A DNA stretch of 64,000 nt from Carposina sasakii. Taxonomy: Eukaryota > Arthropoda > Insecta > Lepidoptera > Carposinidae. This document shows positions 22,720-34,459 of the stretch, one piece after another. The stretch's first letter is position 1. Each line of letters starts with the position of its first letter. Below the pieces are notes generated by a model, which saw only the letters and a program-made list of their open reading frames with translations, was not told the DNA's origin and searched no databases. The stretch lies in NCBI GenBank assembly GCA_014607495.2, contig CP053160.1, forward strand, positions 1,054,001-1,118,000. The letters run 5' to 3'. A program made the translations under genes and the position numbers.

Positions 22720-23979
22720 TATTAGTTTTACGCCCGTTTCATACTCGTACTGTGCTTTGAGCAATCAAGTATACCTACGTCATTTCTATCATGAAATAGC
22801 TATATAGGTAGCTTTGTATTTCGTAGAGTTATTAGGTACATCTACCTCATTCAATTTTGGCTATCTTAAAATTCTAATCTATAGTATAAATAATGAATAT
22901 ACTTAGGGGTTACCTATCTGTCTGTTAATTACTGTTTATGTTAAAAATAGATGACAAATGAAAATTCGCATGTCGAGGACGGCCGCTAGTATAAAATCTC
23001 AAACAAAACTTTGCACAATATATTTCTATAAAGCAAGGCGAAGACAAAGAAACGACACTTTAATATCAAAAACCTCACTTTCGCAAGTTGAAAGGGAACC
23101 TTATAAGATATACTTAAAGCAAACGATCACTATAGCTTGACCTCCCCCGATTTGGGTCTCCGTAGTTCTGGTCCAAACTTAGTTTAGGAAGCAAGGGTCA
23201 TCCAAATTGGTCGGCCAGTCTACAAAAAGGACTAAGGGCTCTTAAATACTTGTTGAGCTAGACTCGAAGGGCAGAGGGTCGAAAAACTGGATCTCGTTGC
23301 CAGTAGGTACATGTTTATATATACATATATTGTTAATGAAAATGTAGTGTTTGTAGATATATTGAAAGGACAGTTGCTAAGGAAAAACGTGTGGCAAGAA
23401 ATTTTAATCGAATTTGGTTGGGTTTTGTTAAATAGCGTACTTTGTCGTACTTAGACAAAGAAATACCCCTAACACACAATACAATATAATTTGCCAATCT
23501 GATTGGAGAGAAAATATGTTTTCCGTATACACATACAAAACCATCTATTAGACACAATGCTATTACAAATCTAGTCAAATTGCACGTAAAAATTTATCCT
23601 GTAAAAGGGCATTAACAGCGTGGTCAATTTGGGTTGTAGACAGTCCATGACCAAACCAATTAAGTTGGGCTGACAGACGAAGTGTGTGTAAGTAATTTCC
23701 ACACCTCTGCCCTACCTCTTTGGGGCCTCAATTTGAACTCTCTTTGATAGCTGCGACTATGTATACTGTATGAAATTTATTGGGTTTAGTATACATCCTA
23801 TTATCCTGTTTCTACCTACATAAGCACCATTGATAACGGACGTGACTTACAAACAAGCACCAGTCTTAAATGTATCTAAACTCCCATAAACCCTATCCTT
23901 ATAGCCATAGAACCGTAGGTTCTAGTTCCACCAGCCAATCAAATCAAACCGGTCAACACAATAGTTCCACGATAAAGTT
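22720..23979. other. Unique sequence, no gene accepted
   Basis: An 81-residue minus-strand open frame (23333-23578) has no recognisable domain. No repeat copy was seen. Confidence 0.5.
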
Positions 23980-23999
23980 CACGCACACCTAACGAGTTC

Positions 24000-24072
24000 G
24001 TGTGTGCGTGTATCCTTCCTTGACCTAGAGACGGCTACTATCGTCTAGGTCAGGAACACTACACATACACAC
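24000..24072 (+). ncRNA. Candidate pre-miRNA-like hairpin, 73 nt
   Basis: The 5' arm GTGTGTGCGTGTA (24000-24012) pairs with TACACATACACAC (24060-24072) with one wobble and one mismatch. Above it TTCC, TGACCTA and ACG pair with CGT, TAGGTCA and GGAA across two small bulges, closing on a loop of about 8 bases. Length, bulges and loop size fit an animal miRNA precursor. I do not recognise either arm as a known miRNA. A rival hairpin uses the same GTGTGTGCGTG with CACGCACAC at about 23980. The strand is arbitrary without expression data. Confidence 0.3.
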
Positions 24073-24586
24073 TATCAACGACCAATATAGAAAGACCCCT
24101 TCCTTTTCTTAGTCGGCGAAGCGGGGGATACAAATGCCTAGACCAATGTATTTTGGCTCTATTATCGTCTGATATATATTGAGCTGTTATACTGTTATAG
24201 TTGTTGGTGATTGGAGTTCAATTTAGGCTGGATATGTGGGCAGCGACTAGACGAGTCGTAGACAGGCGTGTGGTTTGCGGTCTCGAAGGGATTTAAATTC
24301 GGAATTGTTCGGGTTTAGTTTCTAAATTGGTATGCGAAAACGCGGGTAGTTTGAATAATTAATTTGGGGTAATTGGCAGTTAAATTATGTTTGTTGATGT
24401 TTGTTTTATGCGTTAACGATTTAATTAAACACTGTTAATTATAATGAAATAACAATATCGTTTTTTAAAATAATAATACAATGACGCGTTTTACTCTACT
24501 AAGGGCTGATTTTCCAAACGTCAGATAGCCTATCTGAAGAATAAAGTTGATGCTGTCTCTATCATGATCAAATTATAGAGGAAGAC
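24073..24586. other. Unique AT-rich sequence
   Basis: Nothing was recognised between the hairpin and the next G copy. Confidence 0.45.
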
Positions 24587-24724
24587 AGCTGTGTTACCGT
24601 AATGGGATAGCCAGGACTGCGTGAGATCATAAATGAGATCAGGAAGAGATGTTTATTAAAGATCACTGAATGTTGCTTATCGCTTGAGAAAAGGCCCAAG
24701 ATTTTTAGTCATTCAATGTAGATG
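24587..24724 (-). repeat. Repeat G, diverged minus copy
   Basis: AATGGGATAGCCAGGACTGC, GAGATCATAAATGAGATC, GATCACTGAATGTTGCTTAT and CGCTTGAG follow G in reverse with many changes. Confidence 0.5.
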
Positions 24725-24930
24725 ACAATAGAGCCGATAAAATTATTAAGAAATTATTACTTGAGGCATTACTTGTTTATGGATGTGTTATTATGATTTT
24801 CCATCTCATTCTTGCGAGTACAAGTTCTGACCGAGAATACCCGAGACAAAGGACTGGTAAGATCTCATTGATGATATAATTGAACTACCGTTTAGCTAGA
24901 TATACAGTGAAAAAATATTAGTAGAGTGGC

Positions 24931-25236
24931 TGCACCGGTATGATGTATTTGGTGAGAGCGAGATGTCTCACTTTTGAACGTCAAATTCACAGAGCTATTA
25001 ATAACTAGATAAACTAAGTGTATGTACTTTACATGTAAAAAAAATAGACTTAGAATTAGAGTAGACACTCGTTCTCAAGCCAGGACTGAAGGAATTAGGG
25101 CTGATAGAAGGTTTGCAATCCCTTTTTACACACCAAGTAGAAACACTTGCCTTGTCTAGTTGTTACTTAGCTCTGTGGATTTGACGTTTAAAAGTGAGAC
25201 ATCTCGCTCTCACCAAATTCATCATACCGGTGCTGA
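24931..25236. repeat. Foldback element, about 305 bp, arms about 75 bp
   Basis: The left arm TGCACCGGTATGATG...GAGCGAGATGTCTCACTTTT faces the right arm AAAAGTGAGACATCTCGCTC...ATCATACCGGTGCTG. The arms continue to ACAGAGCTA facing TAGCTCTGT. The middle of about 150 bp has no ORF. It is likely a MITE; the flanking TSD is unclear. Confidence 0.7.
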
Positions 25237-25362
25237 TATTTTCTCTAACCATGTCCAGCTAAAACAGAATTATGTCGTAAGAAATTACAAGTAAAAGAGG
25301 TGGAGCAGGATCATAGAATATTTCAAGACTTGCATTATACATTATGTAGCGATTTACATATA

Positions 25363-25745
25363 CAGGATGTTTTTTTGTGGCCACCTTTAACGAAGGGTAC
25401 GTATTCTATACATGAAATAAAGTAAGTTTATGCCAAAAAAAATTCTGGGAAAAAAAAAAAAAAAATTGAAATTTTTTTTTACATTCCTTGATCGTGCGAA
25501 ATTTATAGTGTCCAGTGTTTATGTTAGTTTTTTTATAGACATATATTAATTATTTTTCGTGAAAAAATCCTGCTACGCGCGTCTATGTGCATTTATGCAG
25601 AAAAACGCAGTCTTTTTACTCAACTTTGGACCCTAATATTTTGGAAACCAGACACTTCCCAGGTATGTTTCCATGGAGAAAAATGATCGTGATGATGAGG
25701 AGATTCCGTAGTTTTCGGGAACGTTGACGACCAAAAATCATCCTG
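25363..25745 (+). mobile_element. MITE D, copy 2, 383 bp
   Basis: CAGGATGTTTTTTTGTGG to AAAATCATCCTG with TA on both sides. It is longer than copy 1 because of an A-rich and T-rich stretch near 25440-25490. All other D landmarks are present. Confidence 0.87.
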
Positions 25746-25870
25746 TATAAAAGCTTTGTCCTGAATGAATGAGAATCAACGCATAACCTGAACGCTTAAA
25801 AACCTAAACGTGGAGCGTAAGCTTTTGTACGACGAAGCATTTCCTGAAATTCCTACGGGAACAGAAAATA
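25746..25870. repeat. Degraded repeat scrap
   Basis: TTTGTCCTGAATGAATGAGA, AACGCATAACCTGAACG and TCCTGAAATTCCTACGGGAA resemble a segment at about 30950-31060. It probably belongs to an old retrotransposon tail that I cannot place. Confidence 0.35.
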
Positions 25871-26145
25871 ACAGAGATTTTCAAAGTTTACACCAACGAT
25901 ATCGTGGGCGGCCGCTACTACATTAATATATCTCAGGTATCGCCTTACAAAATAGATTATATTTAGAACAAAATAGCCAGCTATATTTATACAGTAATCT
26001 ATCGCTCCTTCCGACTGCGTTTGCCAAAGTCAAGGGATGGGTGCATCGGGGTGAGCGACCGCCGAAACGCGGAGCGAAGCAAGGTCACTCACACTAGCGA
26101 TCGCTACACACATGCGAAACGGCCGTGAAATTAGAAATACTAGTG

Positions 26146-26911
26146 ATGCTGGCATTCGATAGTTTTTCTATCGATAGTTTTGTGATAGAAAATCTAAATA
26201 TTACTTACTTATTACATTGTCAGGTACTAGGTGATTTATACATTGTCAGGTACTAGGTGATTTACTGATTTTATAAAGTTTCTTGGGAATGAAAGACTTA
26301 CCTACTTATTGCGGAAAAACCTTGAGCAATGAAGAAATTCACTTACCTGAAAAAGAATAAATTTGTTAATAGCATTCACAGCGCATGCATTTAAAGTCTA
26401 CAAAATGCATAAATGTACCAAAATTACCAATTATAATCGCTATTCTACTTGTATTTCGACAGTTCAATGATCTTTTGAACGTGCAAGACAATACTATAAT
26501 ATGTAAATGCCAAAATTTGTTTACTTTGAATAGCATTGAAATCCGGCCGACTGAATTAGCGGTCAACGACGGGTACATGGTAATGCGAGCCGCTCCGAGA
26601 ATTTACAACGATGGATTCGTATGAAAAAAGCAATCGTTTCCTGACTCCACTATGTGGACATGCTAATTTTGGCAATGTAGTTGACTTTAAGATCGTCGGC
26701 GATAAGTTTTATGATTATATGCCGTCTGAGTTTTAAGTTTCGTAACTTGTTGGACAAGCAATTTTGTATGCATATCTACTTAAATACGTACCTTTGTAAG
26801 TATGTTGCTTATTATTTTATGAAGTAAGATTTAGTGAACAGTTTTGTTTTTATATATTCATATCGATTAGTTCAAATCTATCGATACCAATCGATAGATG
26901 GCACATCCCTA
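26146..26911. mobile_element. Possible DNA transposon with TATCGATA-rich ends
   Basis: The left boundary GTGATGCTGGCATTCGATAG...CTATCGATAG is mirrored at right by CTATCGATACCAATCGATAG...GCACATCCCTAG. The ends look like imperfect terminal inverted repeats. The interior holds short open frames on both strands (26366-26624) that resemble no transposase. No TSD was confirmed. The two ends could instead be unrelated Cla-type palindromes. Confidence 0.35.
26213..26264. repeat. Perfect 26-bp tandem duplication
   Basis: Two identical adjacent units, each starting TACATTGTCAGGTACTAGG. The absence of changes suggests a recent duplication. Confidence 0.9.
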
Positions 26912-27355
26912 GAGTCGTTGCACTATAGTGACTAATTTCGGTTTCACTAGTGGCTGTATGTTTGAAAGCAGCTCTTGGTTTATTTTCGTAATGTTAGGTT
27001 CAAATGTCTGCCTTTAGATTACCTTTATATTTATTGCAGCGGAATATTTAATCGATGCTGTTTTAGTCTAGATTTGATAGCGATGTTTTTTTTAACTTCC
27101 GTTGGATTTGAATAATGATGGCCTACTAGATGTTTTGATGACTTTTAAATTAGGCTATTATTTGCCAACATTTTAGAATCAAATATTTCGTTCATTGTAC
27201 ATAATATGTTTTTTTTTTTATTAAATTATAAACATGTTACATTTATTTATAAAAACACTTAATCACTAGGTAACGAAAACTCTTTGGGTTTATCCGCCTA
27301 GTGCGGATATTGCTATGCCGGAACCGCTAAACGTATTTGGATTAAATTAGACTTA
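26912..27355. other. Unique AT-rich sequence
   Basis: A short hairpin (ATCCGC...GCGGAT) lies near 27290. No gene was seen. Confidence 0.45.
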
Positions 27356-27357
27356 TA

Positions 27358-27617
27358 CAGCGTGTACCAGAAAGGGTATGTTAAGCGAAAAGCTATGTAA
27401 ATAGACCAATATAGAGATCCTATTTCCAAAATTTGAGACTCGAAATCACATGTTAATTTTCCAAGATTGTATGAACATTCCTGAGTTGTTTAGGAATTCT
27501 CCATACTATCTGGAAAAATAAACATGTGATTTCGAGTCTGAAATTTTGTGGGTAGGTTCCTTTTAGTGGGCTATTTACATAGCATTTCGCTTAACATACC
27601 CCTTTTGTTACACCCTG
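27358..27617. mobile_element. MITE C, copy 4, full 260 bp
   Basis: It runs from CAGCGTGTACCAGAAAGGG to TTTTGTTACACCCTG, TA-flanked, with the same palindromic plan and exactly the same length as copies 2 and 3. The interior GAGTTGTTTAGGAATTCTCC centre is closest to copy 2. Confidence 0.88.
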
Positions 27618-27619
27618 TA

Positions 27620-29925
27620 TAGATTATAGCAGATAAATAGTCTGTGGTATATGCAGGGAAAATTATGAAGAAAAGTAAGGATGGCGAATAGTAAAATGCA
27701 ATATCCCATTATAAAACAAATCTACACCGATTTCATAGTGTAGACACTATTGACCTTACGTCCATGTAAAGATATTACTAACATACCTAACCTATCCAAA
27801 CAAATCACCGAAATCCGGTTCTGACATCGATAGTTTACAGCACGTCACTATTCCTAGGGATATCACATTAGCCCTAACACAACACGCTAAGATCCAAAAT
27901 CTTATGAACTGAAGACGTGGAATGGATGGTACCAGCTAGGCTTGACAAAGTTTGAGTTTGCAGTCATAGAGACCTTATCTAGTAGGTGCGAAGGAGCATT
28001 TTGAGTTGCTCAATGGTTTAGTGCTTGCGTGGGCTAGGTCATGCCCGCTGGCACTAGCTTCTATCTATTTTAGAGTCTACGTGTTTACGCAAGTTGTTTG
28101 GGACATATTTTAATCTAATTTTAATTATAATTTCTACTTCATTATTACTATTTACTGAAACGGTATTTTTTGGCGTAGTAACACTCAACGGGGTTAAAAA
28201 TGGCAACAAAACCAGCTAGAAAAATGTAACTTATTTGTAATTTACAATTTCAAAATATATTGAAAGCATGGGGAATATTTAACGGAGAGTTTACAAGAGT
28301 TTTATTGGTTCAGATATTAATCATCATCATCATCATCAACGTAGGTAAATGTAAACATAATTAACTTATGCAAAGAACGAATCGCCAGATCCTAGTAACT
28401 GCTACCTACCTACAATGATGGCCGAAATTCAGCGATTATTAATAAACAATCCTAACGAAGTTGGAAAAAGTCAGCTCGTTACCGTCCTCTAATTATGCCG
28501 AATAATGCTGAGCCTCTATTGTTTGCCAAAAAAATGTTTAAAACAAACTATAAAAAATTGGCGCAATTAAAAAAAAACTTCCCGCGTAAAATGACGGGCA
28601 AGATGGCGGACCTATTTAGATTCAGCCTATTGGCGCGCTAGCTTTTAAAAATGGAATGCACTGTCCTTGGCGAGCGGAGTTCGTCGACCTTTCGTTGCAT
28701 TTTGGCGATTTCGTTCTAACAACGAATAGACGCAAGTTGCAGTACTAAAGATCAACGCATTTTCAATCCTTTGCTATCGGTTTAACGTTGAGAATATGGT
28801 AGTTATGAGTGCTAAATCGCATCGACTTAAGCCCTACAGCAGCAACGAGTTTGAATTTTATTGCTTCGTTGGACATTAAGTGAATATTAGTCTTCTTTAC
28901 GAGGGTTTGAGTTTAAAATCGTGTACTAACATCGGCGAATGAAGTCTTATCTTCGAAGGTGAACTAGACAGAGTTTTGGATGTTTTTATTTTCGGGTTTT
29001 AGGCAATGTCGTATAGGCTGTATGGCTGTATGTATGGGTTTAGTTTTTTGTGTTGCCAGGCAGGGTTCGCGTCGCGTTCGTTTTTTGAACGACAAAAACA
29101 AAGGATGTCCGACTTAGGTAGTTTTTCCGAGCATAATTCCGAGTTTGAAATGAGGTCTTGTTTTTTCTTTATTTAATGCTTAAAGAGTTATTTAGATCTG
29201 GCTAAAATATATTTATATATATGATTATATATAATAAAACGTCATTTGATATTCCCTTTGTTTTAATGTTGTATTTTTTGTATTTAAGAAAATGCTAAAC
29301 AAATTATAATAAAACATCTAAAATACGAGCGTGTACTGTAGAAAGTGCTTTGAAAGGCATTTCCATCGGACACTGTACGCGCGATGCGCACACGCATACA
29401 GAACAGACTTTGCTCGTGAATAACAAAATTAACTTGTTATTAGAAAATTTATTGTTTTTACTTTTGTTGGAAATACTGCAAAAGATATTAGGTTACATTT
29501 TGTAGTCCAAGCGAATGAAGTCGCGAGCTACAGCTAGTTGGCAATATTCTAGTTACTTGATGTAAGTAATTAAATACCTTGTTTGAGTGTGGTAGTGTGG
29601 AAATATAAGTATATTTATAAAACATATATTTTTTTATTTATTAATTAAAAAATAAATTTATAATATTTTATTTTTTAGTCATATAGCTATAACTAGGTAT
29701 TAGCATAAAAATACTTTAACGGATCATGATAATGAAACACTGTCACATGAAATGACATGCAATGAAATGCGTAGGCTCAATTAATGAATGACATCTATTT
29801 TAAATCTACAACCCTTACTCACCCTACGGGGGATGAAGTTATGTTATTACGCATCCCATTGACGCAGTGATAAAAAGTATAAAGTCATTTTTTTTGTCTA
29901 AATTCAGAAATAATTTCATCCAATG
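27620..29925. other. Unique stretch with a promoter-like patch
   Basis: There are no recognised repeats apart from a short (ATC)n at 28319-28339. Around 28560-28760 the sequence is GC-richer with AAGATGGCGGAC and TTCGTCGACC, which could be regulatory. No coding sequence was accepted. Confidence 0.45.
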
Positions 29926-29928
29926 GAG

Positions 29929-29999
29929 ACGTACGTAGACGCGCTACGAAAACTGTAGACTGCTACGACTTTCGTAGCATAGATATTTGTCTACGATAG
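29929..29999. repeat. Repeat J, copy 2
   Basis: GTACGTAGACGCGCTACGAA, CTGCTACGACTTTCGTAGCA and TCTACGATAG match the J pattern at 14023. Confidence 0.5.
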
Positions 30000-30067
30000 G
30001 AAATTGAAATATGATTTTAAGTACACAGCTAGTAGTATGTACTGCAATATAGTAATATGAGCTTTAT

Positions 30068-30445
30068 GTGATTTTTGGTCTTCAACGTTCCCGAAAACTA
30101 CGGAATCTCCTCATCATCACGATAATTTTTCTCCATGGAAGCATGCCTGGGAAGTGTCTGGTTTCCAAAATATTAGGGTCCAAAGTTGAGTAACTAGACT
30201 GCGTTTTTCAGCATAAATGCACATTGACGCGTGTAGCAAGATTTTTTCACGAGATATAATTAATATCTGTCTATGAAAAAACTGACATAAACACTGGACA
30301 CTATAAATTTCACCCGATCAAGTAATAAAAAAAAAAAACAAAAAATTTACATCGTTTCCCAGCATTTTTTTTTTGGCATAAACTTACTTTATTTGATGTA
30401 TAGAGTACTTACCCTTCGTTAACGGTGGCAACGAAAAAACACCCT
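30068..30445 (-). mobile_element. MITE D, copy 3, left end eroded
   Basis: The minus-strand copy reads GTGATTTTTGGTCTTCAACG at left and GAAAAAACACCCTG at right with TA after it. The first bases of the left terminus are changed (TATGTGA in place of CAGGATGA). A Helitron-like element begins 7 bp beyond its right end. Confidence 0.82.
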
Positions 30446-30451
30446 GTATTA

Positions 30452-30624
30452 TCATAACATAGTATAAAACAAAGTTGCTTCCCCCTGTCTGTCTGTCTCT
30501 ATGTATGCTTAGATCTTTTAAACTACGCAGTTTTGATGCGATTTTTTAATAGAGTGATTCAAGAGGAAGGTATATAGGTACAGTATTAACATGTCACCCG
30601 TGCGAAGCCGGGGCGAGTCTCTAG
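30452..30624 (+). mobile_element. Helitron-like element, 173 bp
   Basis: It starts TCATAACATAGTATAAAAC after an A and ends CGTGCGAAGCCGGGGCGAG...CTAG before a T. TC...CTRR ends and A^T insertion without TSD are the hallmarks of Helitrons. It has no replicase-helicase coding, so it would be non-autonomous. A rearranged relative is at 37735. Confidence 0.55.
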
Positions 30625-30787
30625 TAATAGCATAATTCATTGTTGAAGTATTACTATCTTTCTATAGCTATATATAATATACAATGTGTAGCGGAGCCAT
30701 CTATCGGATGCAGGAGAGAACCACAATCGAATGCAAAATCCTAGAACGCGATATCGAAGTTTCTCACAATGATTGGAATATATACAT

Positions 30788-30891
30788 GGCGAAAAGCTGT
30801 ATAAATAGCAATAGAGAACCTATTTCCAAAATTTGAGACTCGAAATCACATTTTTATTTTTCAAGATTGTATGAAAATTCCCAGTGGGGCT
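30788..30891. mobile_element. MITE C, left-half fragment
   Basis: GGCGAAAAGCTGTATAAATA, AGAGAACCTATTTCCAAAAT and TTCAAGATTGTATGAAAATT match the left half. The extreme left end and the whole right half are missing. Confidence 0.7.
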
Positions 30892-31961
30892 CTATAGGAA
30901 GCGCTTCCCTTTTCACCCTGTACCCCAACACTAAGTGGGGCCGGAAGCGCTGCTTTGTCCTGGATCAACACACAGCCTAAACCTGAAACTTGTAGGCTGT
31001 TTTGTATGACGTAGGCATCCGATAGGAAAGGATATCCTGAAATTTTTACATGAACGGTGAAAAAACGCGGACAAAGCCATAGTTGTCACTAGTACATATG
31101 TTGCTGTGGGGTTACCTTTATGATCCTGCATTTCTGGCTACCGTTTCGTCTGTATCTATTTCATTGTTTATCTAAACAAAGTGCTCAAAGTGTAGTAATG
31201 AAATTATATTGATATGGGTGTAAGTCGCAAGCCTGCGTGGTGGCACATGATGACGTCAGACGCCACAAGTGCACATGTGAGGCACAACGTGTGGCTTCAC
31301 GTCCCGGTGTATAGACCGGGTGGCACATTGGAATAGATCGGGTAGTGTTGATTACAAAACAACCTGAATGGAATTCACATAAGTACTCTCCAGAATTGAC
31401 CTCATGATCACTTACTTTGCACACTTTTAAGAAGCAACTTTAAGTCAGTCAATTGCACACTTCAATTGTAACAGTAATTTCATATTGTTGTCTTCTCTAT
31501 GGCGACCTCTCTTAAATTATCAACTTATGCCTGATAACAAATAGGCACATGAATAATTATGATAATGCGAACATTAACATGTTAAACGTGGACTCCATGA
31601 TTATTTAAGTAGTATACCTATTGATATATGGATCATACCCTATTAGGCACATGAATAATTATGATAATCCATTTGTTAAACTGACATACTATATATATAT
31701 ATATAGACTAACATTTTAGTATGCAATAAAATGATTTGATTTTATTTGATTTGATTTGACACTTTAAGAAAGTAATAATATTTCTAGATTTAGCTACTAT
31801 CCACGGGTTAAAAAGCGAATGATGCGGTATGTTCGCCCCGTTTTTTGCTATTCTACTAGGTAATAGATATACAAGTATACCCGGTATACTTTTTCATTAT
31901 TGACTCCTTCTGTGTACTCGTTATTTATCGTTAGAAAATAAAAAATTGCACACACGTAAGC
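30892..31961. other. Unique sequence with small repeat scraps
   Basis: Around 30950-31060 there is a degraded retrotransposon-like scrap. At 31106-31152 there is a G fragment (TTTATGATCCTGCATTTCTG). A hairpin CCCGGTGTATAGACCGGG lies near 31304. A TA microsatellite is at about 31690-31705. A CRE-type TGACGTCA is at 31251-31258. No gene was seen. Confidence 0.45.
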
Positions 31962-31968
31962 TTTTCTA

Positions 31969-32197
31969 CATACATACATAGAATCACGCCTTTATGCCTT
32001 ACGGGGTAGGCAGAGCACCAAGGTCCGATAGAACCACATGGTGCCACTTCTGACCAATTTTGAGGGTATAGTTGAGATGTACAAGTTCGGTTAGTAGTGA
32101 CAGGTGGTCAATCCATCGCCTACAAAACACCAAGACCCTCTTGTCCCTCTACTGACTTGTATACATTTTTTTTTCACTCCCAGAGTAGCATAGAAGA
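31969..32197 (-). mobile_element. Retroposon B, copy 3, with internal deletion
   Basis: The minus copy is bounded by TTTTCTA (31962-31968 and 32198-32204). The right end, AGTAGCATAGAAGA, is the complement of the B start, so the 5' end is intact. The segment with the GCCCGGGAAGAGAAGCAG motif is deleted between CTGACTTGTA and the T run. Confidence 0.78.
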
Positions 32198-32204
32198 TTT
32201 TCTA

Positions 32205-33244
32205 GTTTATATGAAAAAAGCAAGTTACTACAAGTGGGGTTAAACCCTTAATTCCCAGCTATCAAGCTGTTCCCCACCCTCATAACTCAAATATGCTAAC
32301 CCAAATCGGGCGTTTAAAGTAAAATCGCGTCATTATCGCCGCAGGATTGCATCGAGGTCAAGGCGATGTTTGTGCAACTTTCGAAATAAGCCCTCCCCCC
32401 TCCTCACGGGCCTCCCGCATGTCTTCAATGCATTTGCCATAGATTAAGCGCGCGCAGAAAGTCATCTTGATGTTGCTTACGATTTTATTTGCTTATCTAA
32501 TGTTTGCTTTGTACTTTTTTAAAATCAGATTGCAATATAAATATTATTTTTACTGTACGAAAATATACACACAAATTGAAAGGAACGGAACAGTGTAAAT
32601 TAAGATTCCATTTGAGCATTAATTCTTAAATAAAAAAATTATATAGACGTGTTGTCTGTATTAAAAGGGCAAATGTACAATTTACTGAAAATATGTATTC
32701 CAATAGTCTGAAATATCTTTATACCTACAATTTTAGAAAGTAATCGAACATATAGCTATAACATGCAAGCGTTTTGTACAAAACTACAAAAAGTACCCGA
32801 GGCACCATATTCATTTTTATGTACACACAAATACTGCTTAATATATACGACACAGTTATACAAATAATGGACAAAGAGCTTTATCTATTAAAGAGATTTC
32901 TTCCAGCTAACCCATAACAGAACATGTGCATCAAATAGCCCCTGTTAATAAAACAACCGGGATAAACGGATATTAACTATCTGCCATATCTATTCTTTGT
33001 GCGATGTCCTTGCAAAGCTTTGTTATTTATAGTGAGGTATGACTCGTATAGAGGCGGCAAGACTACGCGGAAGTCTAACTTAACTGGCCCCGTAAATTAT
33101 AATGTCTGTTAGTCTGTTTGTAGACTATCTTTTTTTTTACTGGTTTGTATGTTTGTACAGGATATCGTGTGGTATTTATATTTGAGGGCGGGATAAATAC
33201 GAGTATGCCATTATTTTTATTAAATTATCTAATTACATACATAT
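32205..33244. other. Unique sequence
   Basis: No gene or repeat was recognised. A C-rich segment lies at about 32390-32410. Confidence 0.5.
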
Positions 33245-33255
33245 ACCTAAGACAC

Positions 33256-33486
33256 TATGCCGCGTGGTGCCGGCAGAGTAGAGTTTGTACCACCCCTGCC
33301 TGCCCGTGGGTATCGTACGAGGCGATTAAAAGTTTCATGACAACATAGTCCAAAAATCACACTGCGGTCATCAACCCGCCTGCCCAGCGTGATGATTATG
33401 AGCAAAACCCCCCCTGTGGCAGTAGCCTTGTGGCATGCCCTGGGGGAGACCTACGTCCAGCAGTGGACTACAATAGACTGAAGAAG
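33256..33486 (+). mobile_element. SINE-like A, copy 4, with 11-bp TSD
   Basis: Flanked by a perfect ACCTAAGACAC (33245-33255 and 33487-33497). It starts TATGCCGCGTGGTGCC and ends GACTGAAGAAG. About 30 bp around the GGAGGTGGGCAGCAGCGCC part are missing, so it is an internally shortened copy. Confidence 0.88.
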
Positions 33487-33497
33487 ACCTAAGACAC

Positions 33498-34147
33498 GGC
33501 GGTGTTCCCGGAAATTGGGTACCCTGCAGGAGGGGGAACTGAAGGATCATAAGAGAGGAGAGGAGGAAGGAATATCTAACTAGAAAAACAGAAAAATCGT
33601 TACTTTTAATTGTTTTTCTTTGAAAATCATCCTGCTGTTTTAGAATAGGTACCGAATTAATAAAATTTTATCCTATTTTAAACAGTAAATATCATAGTTC
33701 CATTATTAATTTGTCAAATATGGGTAAATATGCATAATTATTGAAAAATATAAAGTAACTCTTACTTTTTTACAATTTTATTATATGCCTACTTCAAATT
33801 ATTGTTTAAAAGTAACCAAGATAGGTAAATAAACTACTGACAAAGAAACTTGTGCAATAAGACAAGAGTAATCTCTTTGTTGTCGCAGAATTAATAATGA
33901 ATTAAAATATGCAAAGACTTGTTAGCCAAGCCATAAGAGTGCGTAACTCAGCGTTGGGCTAGACTGCGATATTTACATCGAAGGTCTAAGGGCCACACGC
34001 ATAAGGAAAAGTAACGCAGGCGCACGCAGCCGCCGCGTGTAGACAACCTTGATGCGCCAGCGCATCTGCACCATGAGAAAACAACAAAGGAGAGGTGGCA
34101 AACCTTTAGTTGTAGACAAAAGTGTAAAACCATGATATCTGATGTAT
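33498..34147. other. Unique sequence, no gene accepted
   Basis: Two overlapping minus-strand open frames (33948-34158) lack recognisable domains. Part of the region (33940-34110) is GC-rich. Confidence 0.45.
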
Positions 34148-34453
34148 AAACCAATCACTTAAACAAATTGCCTGCCAACATAGTCAGTATATACCTTAAC
34201 CGCCAATATTGACTCAGCGCAATATGAACCAATCACTTGAACAATTTTCCTGCCAGCATAGTCCAAAGCTTTAATTTCCTAGGATAGCGCTAACACTTCT
34301 CGCATGTGGGCACCATAAAAACTGCTGTATTTTTATTACACCGCTATATGACGGCACCGATATGTTAGGAAATTAAAGCTTTAGACTATGCTGGCAGGCA
34401 AATTGTTCAAATGATTGGTTAATATTGCGCCGAGTCAACATTGGCGGTCGCAC
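34148..34453. repeat. Foldback element, arms about 85 bp
   Basis: The left arm (34195-34280) has ACCGCCAATATTGACTCAGC, AACCAATCACTTGAACAATT and CCTGCCAGCATAGTC. The right arm (34369-34453) mirrors it: GACTATGCTGGCAGG...TTCAAATGATTGGTTAATAT...GCGGT. A third partial left-type arm starts at 34148 (AACCAATCACTTAAACAAAT). The loop holds ACCGCTATATGACGGCACCG. A displaced fourth arm piece lies at 35016. Confidence 0.7.
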
Positions 34454-34459
34454 GTCTAT

